From Pseudomonas putida S13.1.2 (GTDB lineage: Bacteria > Pseudomonadota > Gammaproteobacteria > Pseudomonadales > Pseudomonadaceae), in contig NZ_CP010979.1 in assembly GCF_000498395.2 (NCBI RefSeq), positions 806,001 through 870,000 of the forward strand: DNA of 64,000 bases. The letters are read 5' to 3'. The translations under genes and the position numbers were made by a program. The notes under the pieces were generated by a model that was given only the letters and a program-made list of their open reading frames with translations, searched no databases and had not been told where the DNA came from. Shown here piece by piece: positions 24,752 to 33,484 of the stretch. Every line of letters starts with the position of its first letter. The first letter of the stretch is position 1.

Positions 24752-25681
24752 ATGTCCAACGAAACCTTCGATTCACGTGCCTTCCGCCGCGCCCTGGGCA
24801 ACTTCGCCACCGGCGTGACCGTGGTGACTGCCGCCGGCCCCAGTGGCCGCAAGGTTGGCGTTACCGCCAACAGCTTCAACTCGGTGTCGCTGGACCCGCC
24901 GCTGGTCCTGTGGAGCATCGACAAGCGCTCCACCAGCCATGAAGTGTTCGAGGAGGCCTCGCACTTTGCCGTGAACATTCTGGCGGCGGACCAGATCGAC
25001 CTGTCCAACAACTTCGCCCGCCCGAAGGAAGATCGCTTTGCCGGTATCGACTACGAGACCGGCGCTGGCGGCGCGCCATTGTTCGCCGATTGCGCGGCGC
25101 GCTTCGAGTGTGAAAAGTACCAGCAGCTGGACGGTGGCGATCACTGGATTTTGGTGGGCAAGGTGGTGGCCTTTGATGACTTTGGCCGCTCGCCGCTGCT
25201 GTACCACCAGGGCGCCTATTCAATGGTGCTGCCGCATACCCGCATGACCCAACGCACAGAGGGGCAGGCACCGAGCAGCCACTTCCAGGGCCGCCTACAG
25301 CACAACCTGTACTACCTGATGACCCAGGCGTTGCGTGCCTACCAGGCTGACTACCAGCCACGCCAGTTGTGCACGGGCCTGCGCACCAGCGAGGCACGCA
25401 TGCTGATGGTGCTGGAGAACGATGCGGGCCTGAGCCTGAACGACCTGCAACGCGAAGTGGCGATGCCGGCGCGGGAGATCGAGGAAGCGGTGGCCAACCT
25501 CAAGCGCAAAGGGCTGATTGCCGATGACGAGGGGCGTGTGCGGTTGTCGGTGAAGGGCGTGGACGAGACCGAGGCGTTGTGGACCATTGCCCGGGAACAG
25601 CAGGACAAGGTGTTCGGGCAGTTCAGTGAGGCGCAGCTGGAGACTTTCAAGACCGTGCTGAAGGCGCTTATCAACATCTGA
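24752..25681 (+). CDS. 4-hydroxyphenylacetate 3-hydroxylase, reductase component (C1 type)
   Basis: A 309-residue two-domain protein. Residues 1-165 form a flavin reductase domain (FRRALGNFATGVTVVTA, ANSFNSVSLDPPLVLWSI, HFAVNILA). After a linker, residues 185-309 form a MarR-like helical domain (EARMLMVLENDAGLSLNDLQ ... LKRKGLIADDEGRVRLS). In the Acinetobacter C1 protein the extra domain binds 4-hydroxyphenylacetate and relieves autoinhibition, so reduced flavin is made only when substrate is present. The two-domain length supports the C1/C2 type, not the short HpaC. Confidence 0.9.
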   Translation: MSNETFDSRAFRRALGNFATGVTVVTAAGPSGRKVGVTANSFNSVSLDPPLVLWSIDKRSTSHEVFEEASHFAVNILAADQIDLSNNFARPKEDRFAGIDYETGAGGAPLFADCAARFECEKYQQLDGGDHWILVGKVVAFDDFGRSPLLYHQGAYSMVLPHTRMTQRTEGQAPSSHFQGRLQHNLYYLMTQALRAYQADYQPRQLCTGLRTSEARMLMVLENDAGLSLNDLQREVAMPAREIEEAVANLKRKGLIADDEGRVRLSVKGVDETEALWTIAREQQDKVFGQFSEAQLETFKTVLKALINI

Positions 25682-25689
25682 ACATTGCT

Positions 25690-25821
25690 TTGGATGGCAC
25701 CGGCTGTGCCGGCGTTCGCGGGTGAACCCGCTCCCACAGGTCCAGCGCCAGTAGCAACTACGGCGCGGCCCCTGTGGGAGCGGCTTTAGCCGCGAACACC
25801 GGCAAAGCCGGTGCCATCCAA
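25690..25821. repeat. nested REP inverted repeat between hpa operons
   Basis: Outer arms TGGATGGCACCGGC (25691-25704) and GCCGGTGCCATCCA (25807-25820) are perfect complements; inside are two REP units ending in CTCCCACAGG and CTGTGGGAGCGGC. It separates the convergent reductase gene and hpaI and can fold into a long hairpin, so a bidirectional transcription end is likely. Confidence 0.85.
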
Positions 25822-25830
25822 CCAGAAGCC

Positions 25831-26634
25831 TCAGTAGACACCACCCCCGGTACTGGGGACTACCACTGTACCTTTGAACTTCCCCGCCAGCTCGCGCAGC
25901 CCGCGCATCAGCACCGTGGTATCCACACCCACTGCCACAAACGCCGCACCCAGCTCGATGTAGCGCCGCGCCAGCTTCTCATCGGCACTGAGAATGCCCG
26001 CAGCTTTGCTCGCCTTGCCAATGCGCACGATCGCGTCCTCGATCGCCGCCTGCACGTCCGGGTGCCCGGGGTTGCCACGATGCCCCATGGCCGCACTCAG
26101 GTCCGCAGGCCCGATGAACACGCCATCCACACCTTCCACCGCAACGATCTCGTCCAGGTTGGCCAGGCCTTCCTTGTTCTCGATCTGCACCAGCAGGCAC
26201 ATCTGCTCATCGGCGTGGTCCAGGTAGCCGGGGATGCCGTTCCAGCGCGAAGCCCTCGCCAGCGCGCTGCCCACCCCGCGAATGCCCTTGGGCGGGTAAT
26301 GCATGGCCTTGACCAGTTGCTGCGCCTGTTCGGCAGTTTCCACCATCGGCACCAGCAAGGTCTGTGCGCCGATATCCAGCACCTGCTTGATCAGCGCGGT
26401 ATCGCCGATCACCGGGCGGATCACTGCCTGGCTGGCATAGGGCGCCACCGCCTGCAACTGCGCGAGCATGCCGCGCAGGTCGTTGGGCGCGTGTTCGCCG
26501 TCGATCAGCAGCCAGTCGAAACCGGCATTGGCCGCCAGCTCGGCGCAGTAGGCATCGGCCAGGCCGAGCCACAGGCCGATTTGCGGTTCACCGCTGCGCA
26601 GGCGTTGCTTGAAGTGGTTGATGGGCATGTCCAT
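25831..26634 (-). CDS. hpaI: 4-hydroxy-2-oxoheptanedioate aldolase
   Basis: Start at ATG 26634 ([12 protein letters not shown]); a second in-frame ATG is two codons later. The 267 residues follow E. coli HpaI almost throughout: [15 protein letters not shown] (His), [25 protein letters not shown] (metal Glu), [12 protein letters not shown] (metal Asp) and the GVY terminus. It cleaves 2,4-dihydroxyhept-2-ene-1,7-dioate to pyruvate and succinic semialdehyde, the last step of homoprotocatechuate breakdown. It is the last gene of the minus-strand hpa operon. Confidence 0.95.
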   Translation of the reverse strand: MDMPINHFKQRLRSGEPQIGLWLGLADAYCAELAANAGFDWLLIDGEHAPNDLRGMLAQLQAVAPYASQAVIRPVIGDTALIKQVLDIGAQTLLVPMVETAEQAQQLVKAMHYPPKGIRGVGSALARASRWNGIPGYLDHADEQMCLLVQIENKEGLANLDEIVAVEGVDGVFIGPADLSAAMGHRGNPGHPDVQAAIEDAIVRIGKASKAAGILSADEKLARRYIELGAAFVAVGVDTTVLMRGLRELAGKFKGTVVVPSTGGGVY

Positions 26635-26644
26635 GGGCAGGTCC

Positions 26645-27448
26645 TTAAACGAAGCGGCAGGCGATGGAGCCGAGCATGTCGTAGTCGACGTGGAAGGTGT
26701 CACCTGGGCGAGCGGCGACCGGGCGGGTGAACGAACCCCCGAGGATGATCTGGCCGGGCTGCAGGGTGACGTCGTACGGCGCCAGCTTGTTGGCCAGCCA
26801 GGCAACGCCTTTGGCCGGGTGGTTGAGCACGGCAGCGCTGACCCCGGATTCCTCGATCACGCCATTGCGGTAGAGCACCGCCGGCACCTTGCGCAGGTCG
26901 ATTTCGGTGGGGCGTACGGCCCGCCCGCCCATCACCACGCCGGCATTGGCGGCGTTGTCGGAAATGGTGTCGAACACCTTGCGGGTGGCCTGGGTTTGCG
27001 GGTCTACCTGCTGGATGCGCGCGTCAATGATCTCCAGCGCCGGGATTACCCACTCGGTGGCGTCCAGTACATCGAAAACGGTGACGTTCGGGCCTTTGAG
27101 CGGCTTACCGAGGATGAACGCCAACTCCACTTCAACCCGCGGCACGATGAAGCGCTCGAAGGGGATGTCGCTGCCTTCATCGAACAGCATGTCGTCGAGC
27201 AAGGCGCCGTAGTCGGGCTCGGTGATGTTCGACGACACCTGCATGGCGCGCGAGGTCAGGCCGATCTTGTGGCCCACCAGCTTGCGCCCGGCGGCGATCT
27301 TTTTTGCCACCCAGGCGCGCTGGATGGCGTAAGCGTCTTCGATGGTGATTGCCGGTTGCTCCAGCGAGAACTGGCGCACTTGCTCGCGGGAGCGTTCGGC
27401 CTGGTCGAGGCGTTCGGCGGCGTGCTGGATGAAAGCGTTGTCTAGCAT
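26645..27448 (-). CDS. hpaH: 2-oxo-hept-4-ene-1,7-dioate hydratase
   Basis: Start at ATG 27448 ([14 protein letters not shown]); the longer frame upstream overlaps hpaX and is rejected. The 267 residues have the hydratase/decarboxylase marks [23 protein letters not shown] (metal Glu), [11 protein letters not shown] and [10 protein letters not shown]. It adds water to the 2-oxo-hept-4-ene dioate, producing the aldolase substrate. It sits 10 bases before hpaI. Confidence 0.95.
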   Translation of the reverse strand: MLDNAFIQHAAERLDQAERSREQVRQFSLEQPAITIEDAYAIQRAWVAKKIAAGRKLVGHKIGLTSRAMQVSSNITEPDYGALLDDMLFDEGSDIPFERFIVPRVEVELAFILGKPLKGPNVTVFDVLDATEWVIPALEIIDARIQQVDPQTQATRKVFDTISDNAANAGVVMGGRAVRPTEIDLRKVPAVLYRNGVIEESGVSAAVLNHPAKGVAWLANKLAPYDVTLQPGQIILGGSFTRPVAARPGDTFHVDYDMLGSIACRFV

Positions 27449-27465
27449 GGGGGCGGTCTCTTGAT

Positions 27466-28773
27466 TCAAGGGTTGACGATGGCAGCCTGGGTGCGCAGCA
27501 CCAGCAGGCCGCCCAGGGCGATGAAGACGGCGAGTACGTACAGGGCCAGGCTGGCGCTGTGGGTGGTGTCGCGCACCCAGCCGATGAAGTAAGGGGTGAA
27601 GAACGAGGCGATGCTGCCCAGCGAGCTGATCAGGGCAATGCCGGCGGCCTGGGTGCGGGCGTTGAGAAACGCCGGCGGCAGTTGCCAGAACATCGGCAGC
27701 GCGGCGCTCGCGCCCATGCCGGCCAGCACCAGGCCGGCCATTACCGGCACCGCCTGCCCGGGCGCAATCGCGGCAATGGCAATGCCGGCGGCGGCCATCA
27801 GCAGGGGTACGCACAAGTGCCAGCGGCGCTCGCGGTGGCGGTCGCTGGAGCGCCCGCACGCCAGCATGAACACGCAACCGGCCACGTACGGCACAGCGCT
27901 GAGCAGGCCGACACTGGCGTCGCTGGCCACTCCGGCACTGTGAATCAGGCTGGGCATCCAGAACGCCAGGGTGTTGACCGCCAGCATTACCGCGCAATAC
28001 ACCGCCACCAGCAGCCACAGCGCCCGGCTGGCGAAAATGGCGCCGAACGAGGTTACTGGCTTGCGCTGTTCTTCCTCACCGAATTGCGCGCGCAGCGTGG
28101 CTTTCTGCTGCTCATTCAGCCAGCTCACCCGCTCGAAGTGTTCCGGCAAAACGGCCAGTACCACCAGGCCAAGCAACACCACCGGCGCACCTTCGAGCAG
28201 GAACATCCACTGCCAGCCACGCAGCCCGCCCGTGTCGTGCATGAAGGCCAGGATGGCCCCGGACACCGGCCCGCCGACCACTCCGGCCAACGGCACGGCA
28301 ATAGCGAACAGCGCGGTGACCTGGGCGCGGCGCCCGGCCGGGTACCAGCGGTTGAGGTACACCAGGATCCCGGGGAAGAACCCGGCCTCGGCCGCGCCCA
28401 GGGCAAAGCGCAACAGGTAGAACGCGCTGCTGCTTTCGATCAGCAGCATGCTGGTCGACAACAGCCCCCATACCACCATCAGGCAGGCGATCCAGCGGCG
28501 TGGGCCAACGCGGTCGAGCATCAGGTTGCTGGGGACGCCGAACAGCGCATAGGCAATGAAGAACAGCCCGGCGCCCAGGCCATAGACCGTGTCGGACAAG
28601 TGCAAGTCCTGGCTCATCTGCATCTTGGCGAAGCCGATGTTGATGCGGTCCAGGTGGGCGAACAGGTAGCACACCAGCAGCAGCGGCATCAGCCGCCAAG
28701 TGACTGCCCGATGGGTACTGTCGGCCCTTACAACGTGTGCCTCGCGCGGCGAGGCGTGTTCGAGTGTGCTCAT
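27466..28773 (-). CDS. hpaX: 4-hydroxyphenylacetate permease, MFS (ACS family)
   Basis: A 435-residue inner-membrane transporter with 12 hydrophobic segments. [19 protein letters not shown] in TM1 and [20 protein letters not shown] are anion:cation symporter family marks shared with HpaX. Placement between hpaF and hpaH agrees with the E. coli hpa cluster, where HpaX imports 4-hydroxyphenylacetate. That lets the cell use the acid directly as well as tyramine. Confidence 0.9.
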   Translation of the reverse strand: MSTLEHASPREAHVVRADSTHRAVTWRLMPLLLVCYLFAHLDRINIGFAKMQMSQDLHLSDTVYGLGAGLFFIAYALFGVPSNLMLDRVGPRRWIACLMVVWGLLSTSMLLIESSSAFYLLRFALGAAEAGFFPGILVYLNRWYPAGRRAQVTALFAIAVPLAGVVGGPVSGAILAFMHDTGGLRGWQWMFLLEGAPVVLLGLVVLAVLPEHFERVSWLNEQQKATLRAQFGEEEQRKPVTSFGAIFASRALWLLVAVYCAVMLAVNTLAFWMPSLIHSAGVASDASVGLLSAVPYVAGCVFMLACGRSSDRHRERRWHLCVPLLMAAAGIAIAAIAPGQAVPVMAGLVLAGMGASAALPMFWQLPPAFLNARTQAAGIALISSLGSIASFFTPYFIGWVRDTTHSASLALYVLAVFIALGGLLVLRTQAAIVNP

Positions 28774-28828
28774 GTTTTTGTACTTGTTCTGTAATGAGTC
28801 AGGGAGGGCTTGGTTTTGAGCCGGTGCG

Positions 28829-29233
28829 CTAGCGGTTGAACAGTGGGTGCAAGGTGCTGTGCTTGGCGTCGTAGACCTGGGCGGTGCTGTGGTCGATCTG
28901 CACGGTGATGCCGATTGGGCGCTGCTGCAGCAGTGGGTCCAGGCGGGCTTTCAACACCGCCAGCAAGCTGTCGCCCACGGCTTTGTGCACCTCGGCGCTA
29001 CGGCCGGTAGCCATGCGCAGGTTGGCGTACAGAAAGCCGTATTCGCCTTTGCCGTCGGCCACCGCGCAATGGGCGGCGGGGTAGGCCAGCACGCGGGTAC
29101 CGCCGGTGGGGAACACGGCTTTGCCTTCGGCATCGCGCTGTTCGAGCATGGTGTCGGCCAGGGCGCGGCACAGGCCGCGGATGTCGGCGTCGGTTTCCAG
29201 GTCGGGGGTGTAGAGCAGAACCAGATGTGGCAT
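28829..29233 (-). CDS. hpaF: 5-carboxymethyl-2-hydroxymuconate delta-isomerase
   Basis: A 134-residue member of the tautomerase superfamily, starting MPHLVLLYTPDLETDADI; Pro after the initiator Met is the catalytic base of the family. The segment GEYGFLYANLRMATGRS is typical of HpaF/HpcD. It converts 5-carboxymethyl-2-hydroxymuconate to the 2-oxo form needed by the decarboxylase HpaG. Confidence 0.93.
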   Translation of the reverse strand: MPHLVLLYTPDLETDADIRGLCRALADTMLEQRDAEGKAVFPTGGTRVLAYPAAHCAVADGKGEYGFLYANLRMATGRSAEVHKAVGDSLLAVLKARLDPLLQQRPIGITVQIDHSTAQVYDAKHSTLHPLFNR

Positions 29234-29295
29234 GGGGGCTTCCTCGTGAGGCGCAGCAGGCCACCCGTGAGGGCGGCCGGGCGCAAACGGGCGGG

Positions 29296-30219
29296 TTACA
29301 GGCGGCTGGTGGACATCACTGCAGCCGGGTTGGCGGCCTGGGCAGCAGGGATGGCCGAGCCGTCCTGGGGCGTGACCGGGAAAATCGCGTTGATCTGGCC
29401 GGTGCCAGAAGACCCGAAGTAGGGCGTTACCACTTCGGCTTTGCCGTCGTAGTCGGACCAGCCCAGCGCACCCAGCAGCATTGCCGTGTCGTGCATGAAG
29501 CCTTCACCATGGCCCTTGGCGGCGTACTCCGGCAGCATCCCGCAAAAAGCTTCCCACTCGCCGTCTTGCCACATTTGCACCACACGGTGGTCGAGGGTTT
29601 CCAGGAACGGGCTCCACACCTTGGTGGCGAAGTCCGGCGCCTGGCCGTTCTGCGCAAAGCGGTGCGACAGCGAGCCGCTGGCCAGGAACGCCACAGTGCC
29701 GTCGTAATGGTCTTCCACGGCCTTGCGCATGGCCCAGCCCAGGCGGGCACTGTCGGCCAGGTAGTGCGAGGTGCACAGTGCCGAGACCGAGACCACCTTG
29801 AAGTGCTGGTCCTGGTTCATGTAGCGCATGGGCACCAGGGTGCCGTATTCCGGGGCGAGGGTGGTGGCGTGGTGGGCCATGGTTTCGACGTTGAAGCGGT
29901 TGCACTCATCGGCCAGCAGCTTGCCCAGCGCGGGGTTGCCGGGGAAGGCGTAGGGCATGTTGCTGATGAAGTGCGGCAGTTCGTTGCTGGTGTACACGCC
30001 CTCGAAATGCGGCCCGCACAGCACGTGGTAGTTGGCGTTGACCAGCCAGTGGGTGTCGAACACGACGATGGTGTCCACGCCCAGCTCACGGCAACGGCGG
30101 CTGATTTCGTGATGCCCGTCGATGGCCGCCTGGCGAAAGCCCTGGCGCGGGCCTGGCAGTTCGGACATGTACATGGACGGTACATGGGTAATCTTGGCAG
30201 TGAGAGCGAGTTTGCCCAT
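29296..30219 (-). CDS. hpaD: 3,4-dihydroxyphenylacetate 2,3-dioxygenase
   Basis: A 307-residue extradiol dioxygenase of the LigB (class III) fold, which opens the homoprotocatechuate ring next to the hydroxyls. TAKITHVPSMYMSELPG (metal His), FDTHWLVNANYHVL and LASGSLSHRFAQNG are typical. It is about 20 residues longer than E. coli HpaD, mostly in a low-complexity C-terminus rich in Ala. It is separated from hpaE by a 51-base-arm inverted repeat. Confidence 0.95.
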   Translation of the reverse strand: MGKLALTAKITHVPSMYMSELPGPRQGFRQAAIDGHHEISRRCRELGVDTIVVFDTHWLVNANYHVLCGPHFEGVYTSNELPHFISNMPYAFPGNPALGKLLADECNRFNVETMAHHATTLAPEYGTLVPMRYMNQDQHFKVVSVSALCTSHYLADSARLGWAMRKAVEDHYDGTVAFLASGSLSHRFAQNGQAPDFATKVWSPFLETLDHRVVQMWQDGEWEAFCGMLPEYAAKGHGEGFMHDTAMLLGALGWSDYDGKAEVVTPYFGSSGTGQINAIFPVTPQDGSAIPAAQAANPAAVMSTSRL

Positions 30220-30259
30220 GGGGGTCTCCGATAAGACGTTGTTGTTGTTTTGGGGCTGA

Positions 30260-30391
30260 CGCGGTCCCTTGTAGGAGCGGCCTTGTGTCGCGATGGGGCG
30301 CGCAGCGGCCCCTGGATTTCAGCCATGCCGCAGATATTGCCGGGGCCGCTGCGCGCCCCATCGCGACACAAGGCCGCTCCTACAGGGACCG
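30260..30391. repeat. long inverted repeat between hpaE and hpaD
   Basis: Arms at 30260-30311 and 30341-30391 are complementary apart from a one-base insertion, with the core GTAGGAGCGGCCTTGTGTCG and a loop of about 29 bases. It belongs to the second REP-like class of this genome, also seen at 34993, 36311 and 44471. It lies inside the minus-strand hpa operon in the 193-base gap between two genes that should be co-transcribed. Confidence 0.9.
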
Positions 30392-30412
30392 CATCAGCCT
30401 TGCAGGGTCAGG

Positions 30413-31882
30413 TCACACGCCCCAGCGCGGGATGTGGTGGCTACCCATGGAAATACACACGTTCTTGATCTCTGCAAAGACCTCGAAGCTGTACTGCCCA
30501 CCCTCACGCCCGGTACCGGAACCTTTCACGCCGCCGAACGGCTGGCGCAGGTCGCGTACGTTCTGGCTGTTGATGAACACCATCCCGGCCTCGATGCCAC
30601 GGGCCAGGCGATGGGCCTTGCCGATGTCCTGGGTCCAGATGTACGAGGCCAGGCCGTACTCGGTGTCGTTGGCCAGTTGCAGCGCCTCGGCTTCGTCCTT
30701 GAACGGGATCAGGCACACCACCGGGCCGAAGATTTCTTCCTGGGCAATACGCATCTTGTTGTTCACGTCGGCGAACACGGTGGGCTGGATGAACTGCCCC
30801 TTGGCCAGGTGCGCAGGCAGGTTGGCCGGGCGCTCCAGGCCCCCGGCGACCAGGCGTGCACCTTCTTCGATGCCAATGCGGATGTAGCCGGTAACCTTGT
30901 CGTAGTGCTGCTGGGTGATCATCGAACCGACCTGTGTTTTCGGGTCGGTCGGGTCACCTACGATCAGGCGCTTGGCGCGCGCCGCAAACTCGGCGACAAA
31001 CTGCGGGTACACGCTTTCCTGGATGAAGATGCGGCTGCCGGCGGTGCAGCGTTCGCCGTTCAGCGAGAAGATGGTGAACAGCGCGGCGTCCAGCGCACGT
31101 TCCAGGTCGGCGTCCTCGAAGATCAGCACCGGCGACTTGCCGCCCAGTTCCATCGAGTACTTTTTAAGGCCGGCGGTCTGCATGATCTTCTTGCCGGTGG
31201 CGGTACCGCCGGTGAAGGAAATGGCGCGCACATCGGGGTGGCGCACCAGTGCGTCGCCGGCGGTGGCGCCATACCCCTGGATCACGTTCAGCACGCCGTT
31301 GGGGATGCCAGCTTCAACCGCCAGGCGGCCCAGTTCGTTGGCGGTCAGCGGCGACAGTTCGCTCATCTTCAGCACGGCGGTGTTGCCCAGCGCCAGGCAC
31401 GGCGCGGTCTTCCAGGTGGCGGTCATGAACGGCACGTTCCATGGGCTTACCAGGCCGCACACACCCACCGGCTGGTACAGGGTGTAGTTGAGCATCTGGT
31501 CGTCGACCGGGTAGGTGTGGCCATCCATGCGCGTACACACTTCGGCGAAGAAGTCGAAGTTGTGCGAGGCACGCGGGATCAGCACGTTCTTGGTCTGGTG
31601 GATCGGCAAGCCAGTGTCGAGGGTTTCCAGCTCGGCCAGTTTCGGCACGTTCTGCTCAATCAGCTCACCCAGCTTGCGCATCAGCCGGGCACGTTCCTTG
31701 GCCGGGGTGTTGGCCCACTTGGGGAAGGCTTCCTTGGCAGCAGCCACCGCCTGGGCCACTTCCTCGGCGCCACCGCTGGCGACTTCACAGATGGCGTCGC
31801 CGGTGGCCGGGTTGTAGTTGATGAAGGTGTCTTTGCTCTCGACCTCACGGCCGTTGATCCAGTGCTTGATCATGCTGCTCAT
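30413..31882 (-). CDS. hpaE: 5-carboxymethyl-2-hydroxymuconate semialdehyde dehydrogenase
   Basis: A 489-residue NAD-dependent aldehyde dehydrogenase. SMELGGKSPVLIF (base Glu) and LNGERCTAGSRIFIQ (nucleophile Cys) are the catalytic sites, and the C-terminal GGVKGSGTGREGGQYSFE fits HpaE. It oxidises the ring-cleavage semialdehyde made by HpaD. Its start overlaps the hpaG2 stop by 4 bases (ATGA). Confidence 0.95.
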   Translation of the reverse strand: MSSMIKHWINGREVESKDTFINYNPATGDAICEVASGGAEEVAQAVAAAKEAFPKWANTPAKERARLMRKLGELIEQNVPKLAELETLDTGLPIHQTKNVLIPRASHNFDFFAEVCTRMDGHTYPVDDQMLNYTLYQPVGVCGLVSPWNVPFMTATWKTAPCLALGNTAVLKMSELSPLTANELGRLAVEAGIPNGVLNVIQGYGATAGDALVRHPDVRAISFTGGTATGKKIMQTAGLKKYSMELGGKSPVLIFEDADLERALDAALFTIFSLNGERCTAGSRIFIQESVYPQFVAEFAARAKRLIVGDPTDPKTQVGSMITQQHYDKVTGYIRIGIEEGARLVAGGLERPANLPAHLAKGQFIQPTVFADVNNKMRIAQEEIFGPVVCLIPFKDEAEALQLANDTEYGLASYIWTQDIGKAHRLARGIEAGMVFINSQNVRDLRQPFGGVKGSGTGREGGQYSFEVFAEIKNVCISMGSHHIPRWGV

Positions 31883-32643
31883 GCCTTGTTGTTCTTGAAG
31901 AAGTCAGCTTCGCTGACGATACGGTTGACCAGGCGACCGACGCCTTCCACTTCCACCACCACTTCATCGCCCGGCACCACATCGGCCAGGCCTTCTGGCG
32001 TACCGGTGGCGATCATGTCGCCCGGTTGCAGGGTCATGAAGCTGGAGAAATATTCGATGAGGTGCGGGATGTCGAAGATCATGTCCGCCGTGGTGCCTTC
32101 CTGCTTCAGCTCACCGTTGATCCAGGTATGCAGCTTCAGGTTGCTGACGTCCGGCACATCGGCCGCATCGACGATCCATGGGCCGACCGGGGTGGTGGCG
32201 TCGCGGTTTTTCACCCGCAGGTTGGGGCGGTAGTAGTTTTCCAGGTAGTCGCGGATGGCGTAGTCGTTACACACGGTGTAGCCGGCAACGTAGGCCAGGG
32301 CGTCCTCGCGCTTGACGTTTTTCGCCGCTTTGCCGATCACCGCCACCAGCTCGCACTCGTAGTGCATGTATTCGACGTTGTCCGGGCGCCAGGTGACCTG
32401 GTTGTGGCCGGTGTAGGTGCCCGGCGACTTGATGAAGGCCAGTGGTTCGGTGGGCGGCGCGAAGGCCAGCTCCCTGGCGTGGTCGGCGTAGTTCAGGCCC
32501 AGGGCAAACATGCTGCCGGTGGCGGGTGGCAGCCAGGTGACCTGGTCTTGATGCACCAGGCGGCCGTCGGCCAGGCGCAGGTGATCGTCTTCGACCGTGA
32601 CATCGTGGGCCTGGCCGTCGAACTGGATACGGGCGTGTTTCAC
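31879..32643 (-). CDS. hpaG2: homoprotocatechuate decarboxylase/isomerase subunit HpaG2
   Basis: A 254-residue fumarylacetoacetate-hydrolase-fold protein: FALGLNYADHARELA, YECELVAVIGKAAKNV (metal Glu), YTVCNDYAIRDYLENY, MIATGTPEGLADVVPGD. E. coli has one fused HpaG of about 430 residues; here the two halves are separate genes, as I recall for P. putida. It catalyses decarboxylation of 5-oxopent-3-ene-1,2,5-tricarboxylate and the linked isomerisation. Confidence 0.92.
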   Translation of the reverse strand: MKHARIQFDGQAHDVTVEDDHLRLADGRLVHQDQVTWLPPATGSMFALGLNYADHARELAFAPPTEPLAFIKSPGTYTGHNQVTWRPDNVEYMHYECELVAVIGKAAKNVKREDALAYVAGYTVCNDYAIRDYLENYYRPNLRVKNRDATTPVGPWIVDAADVPDVSNLKLHTWINGELKQEGTTADMIFDIPHLIEYFSSFMTLQPGDMIATGTPEGLADVVPGDEVVVEVEGVGRLVNRIVSEADFFKNNKA

Positions 32644-32653
32644 AGGTAATTCC

Positions 32654-33313
32654 TCACTCGGCGACGATGTGGTTGGTCAGCTTGCCCAGGCCGTCGATTT
32701 CGATATCGACGCGGTCGCCTGGCTGTACATCGACGCGGCCCTCGGGGGTGCCGGTGATCAGGATGTCGCCGGCGTGCAGGGTCATGAACTCACTGATTTC
32801 GGCAATCAGCTGCGCCACCGTGCGTACGCAGTTGGCGGTGTTGTTGTGCTGGCGCAGTTCACCATTCACATACAGGCGCACGCCCAGGGCATCGGGGTTG
32901 GCCACTTGGCTGGCGGGCACCAGTTCGGGGCCGACCGGGCAAAAACCATCACGGCACTTGGCCTTGACTGCGGGGCGGTAGTAGCTGTCTTCGGGCAGGC
33001 TCACTTCGTTGACGATGGTGTAGCCCGCCACATGCTCCAGGGCTTGCGCCACGCTGACGCGGCTGGCGTCCTTGCCAATCACCACGCCCAGCGCCGGGCC
33101 GGGTTGCACGCGCTGCACGCCGGCCGGGAACACCACCTGGCCTTCATGCTGGTTGCGGGTGTTCGGGGTCTTGACGAACAACACCGGCTTGACCGGCAGT
33201 TGCTTGTACGGTGCTTCGACGAACGCCGCTTGGTGCTGCTGCAGCAAACCCTGGTAGTTCAGCGCGACGCCGAACAGGGTGCCGCTGGCAACGTCATGCA
33301 GGGCATGGCTCAT
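32654..33313 (-). CDS. hpaG1: homoprotocatechuate decarboxylase/isomerase subunit HpaG1
   Basis: A 219-residue fumarylacetoacetate-hydrolase-fold protein matching the N-terminal half of E. coli HpaG (GTLFGVALNYQGLLQQHQ, VEAPYKQLPVKPVLFVKTPN, ILITGTPEGRVDVQPGD). It is the first gene of the minus-strand operon hpaG1-G2-E-D-F-X-H-I, and is divergent from the activator hpaA across a region with two HpaR-type sites. Confidence 0.92.
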   Translation of the reverse strand: MSHALHDVASGTLFGVALNYQGLLQQHQAAFVEAPYKQLPVKPVLFVKTPNTRNQHEGQVVFPAGVQRVQPGPALGVVIGKDASRVSVAQALEHVAGYTIVNEVSLPEDSYYRPAVKAKCRDGFCPVGPELVPASQVANPDALGVRLYVNGELRQHNNTANCVRTVAQLIAEISEFMTLHAGDILITGTPEGRVDVQPGDRVDIEIDGLGKLTNHIVAE

Positions 33314-33359
33314 GCTCTTCTCCTGGCAGTGCAGGGCGGTGGCCGTCCTGCGAATTTCG

Positions 33360-33392
33360 TTAATGTGTTAATGTTATAGTTAATATGTTAAC
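33360..33392. promoter_or_regulatory. paired candidate HpaR operators between hpaG1 and hpaA
   Basis: TTAATGTGTTAA (33360-33371) and GTTAATATGTTAAC (33379-33392) are two imperfect dyads whose centres are 20 bases apart, two helical turns, on one face of DNA. The first matches the hpaR promoter word in 13 of 14 bases; the second matches the site before the FeaR-like gene in 11 of 12. In E. coli two HpaR operators control the equivalent promoter. Confidence 0.6.
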
Positions 33393-33484
33393 GATGGTCA
33401 AGGGGTGGCCAGTGGCGCCTGCCAGCAAGGCAAGGCACCATGGGCCATCGTCAACAGGGTCAAGCGATTTGCGAGCAAGCAGCC

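Noticed and set aside
27559..28794. 411-codon plus-strand open frame
   Set aside because: Antisense to hpaX; Gln/His/Gly-rich composition, no family features.
30293..32233. 646-codon plus-strand open frame
   Set aside because: Antisense shadow of hpaE/hpaG2. Long open antisense frames are common in GC-rich DNA with G/C third positions.
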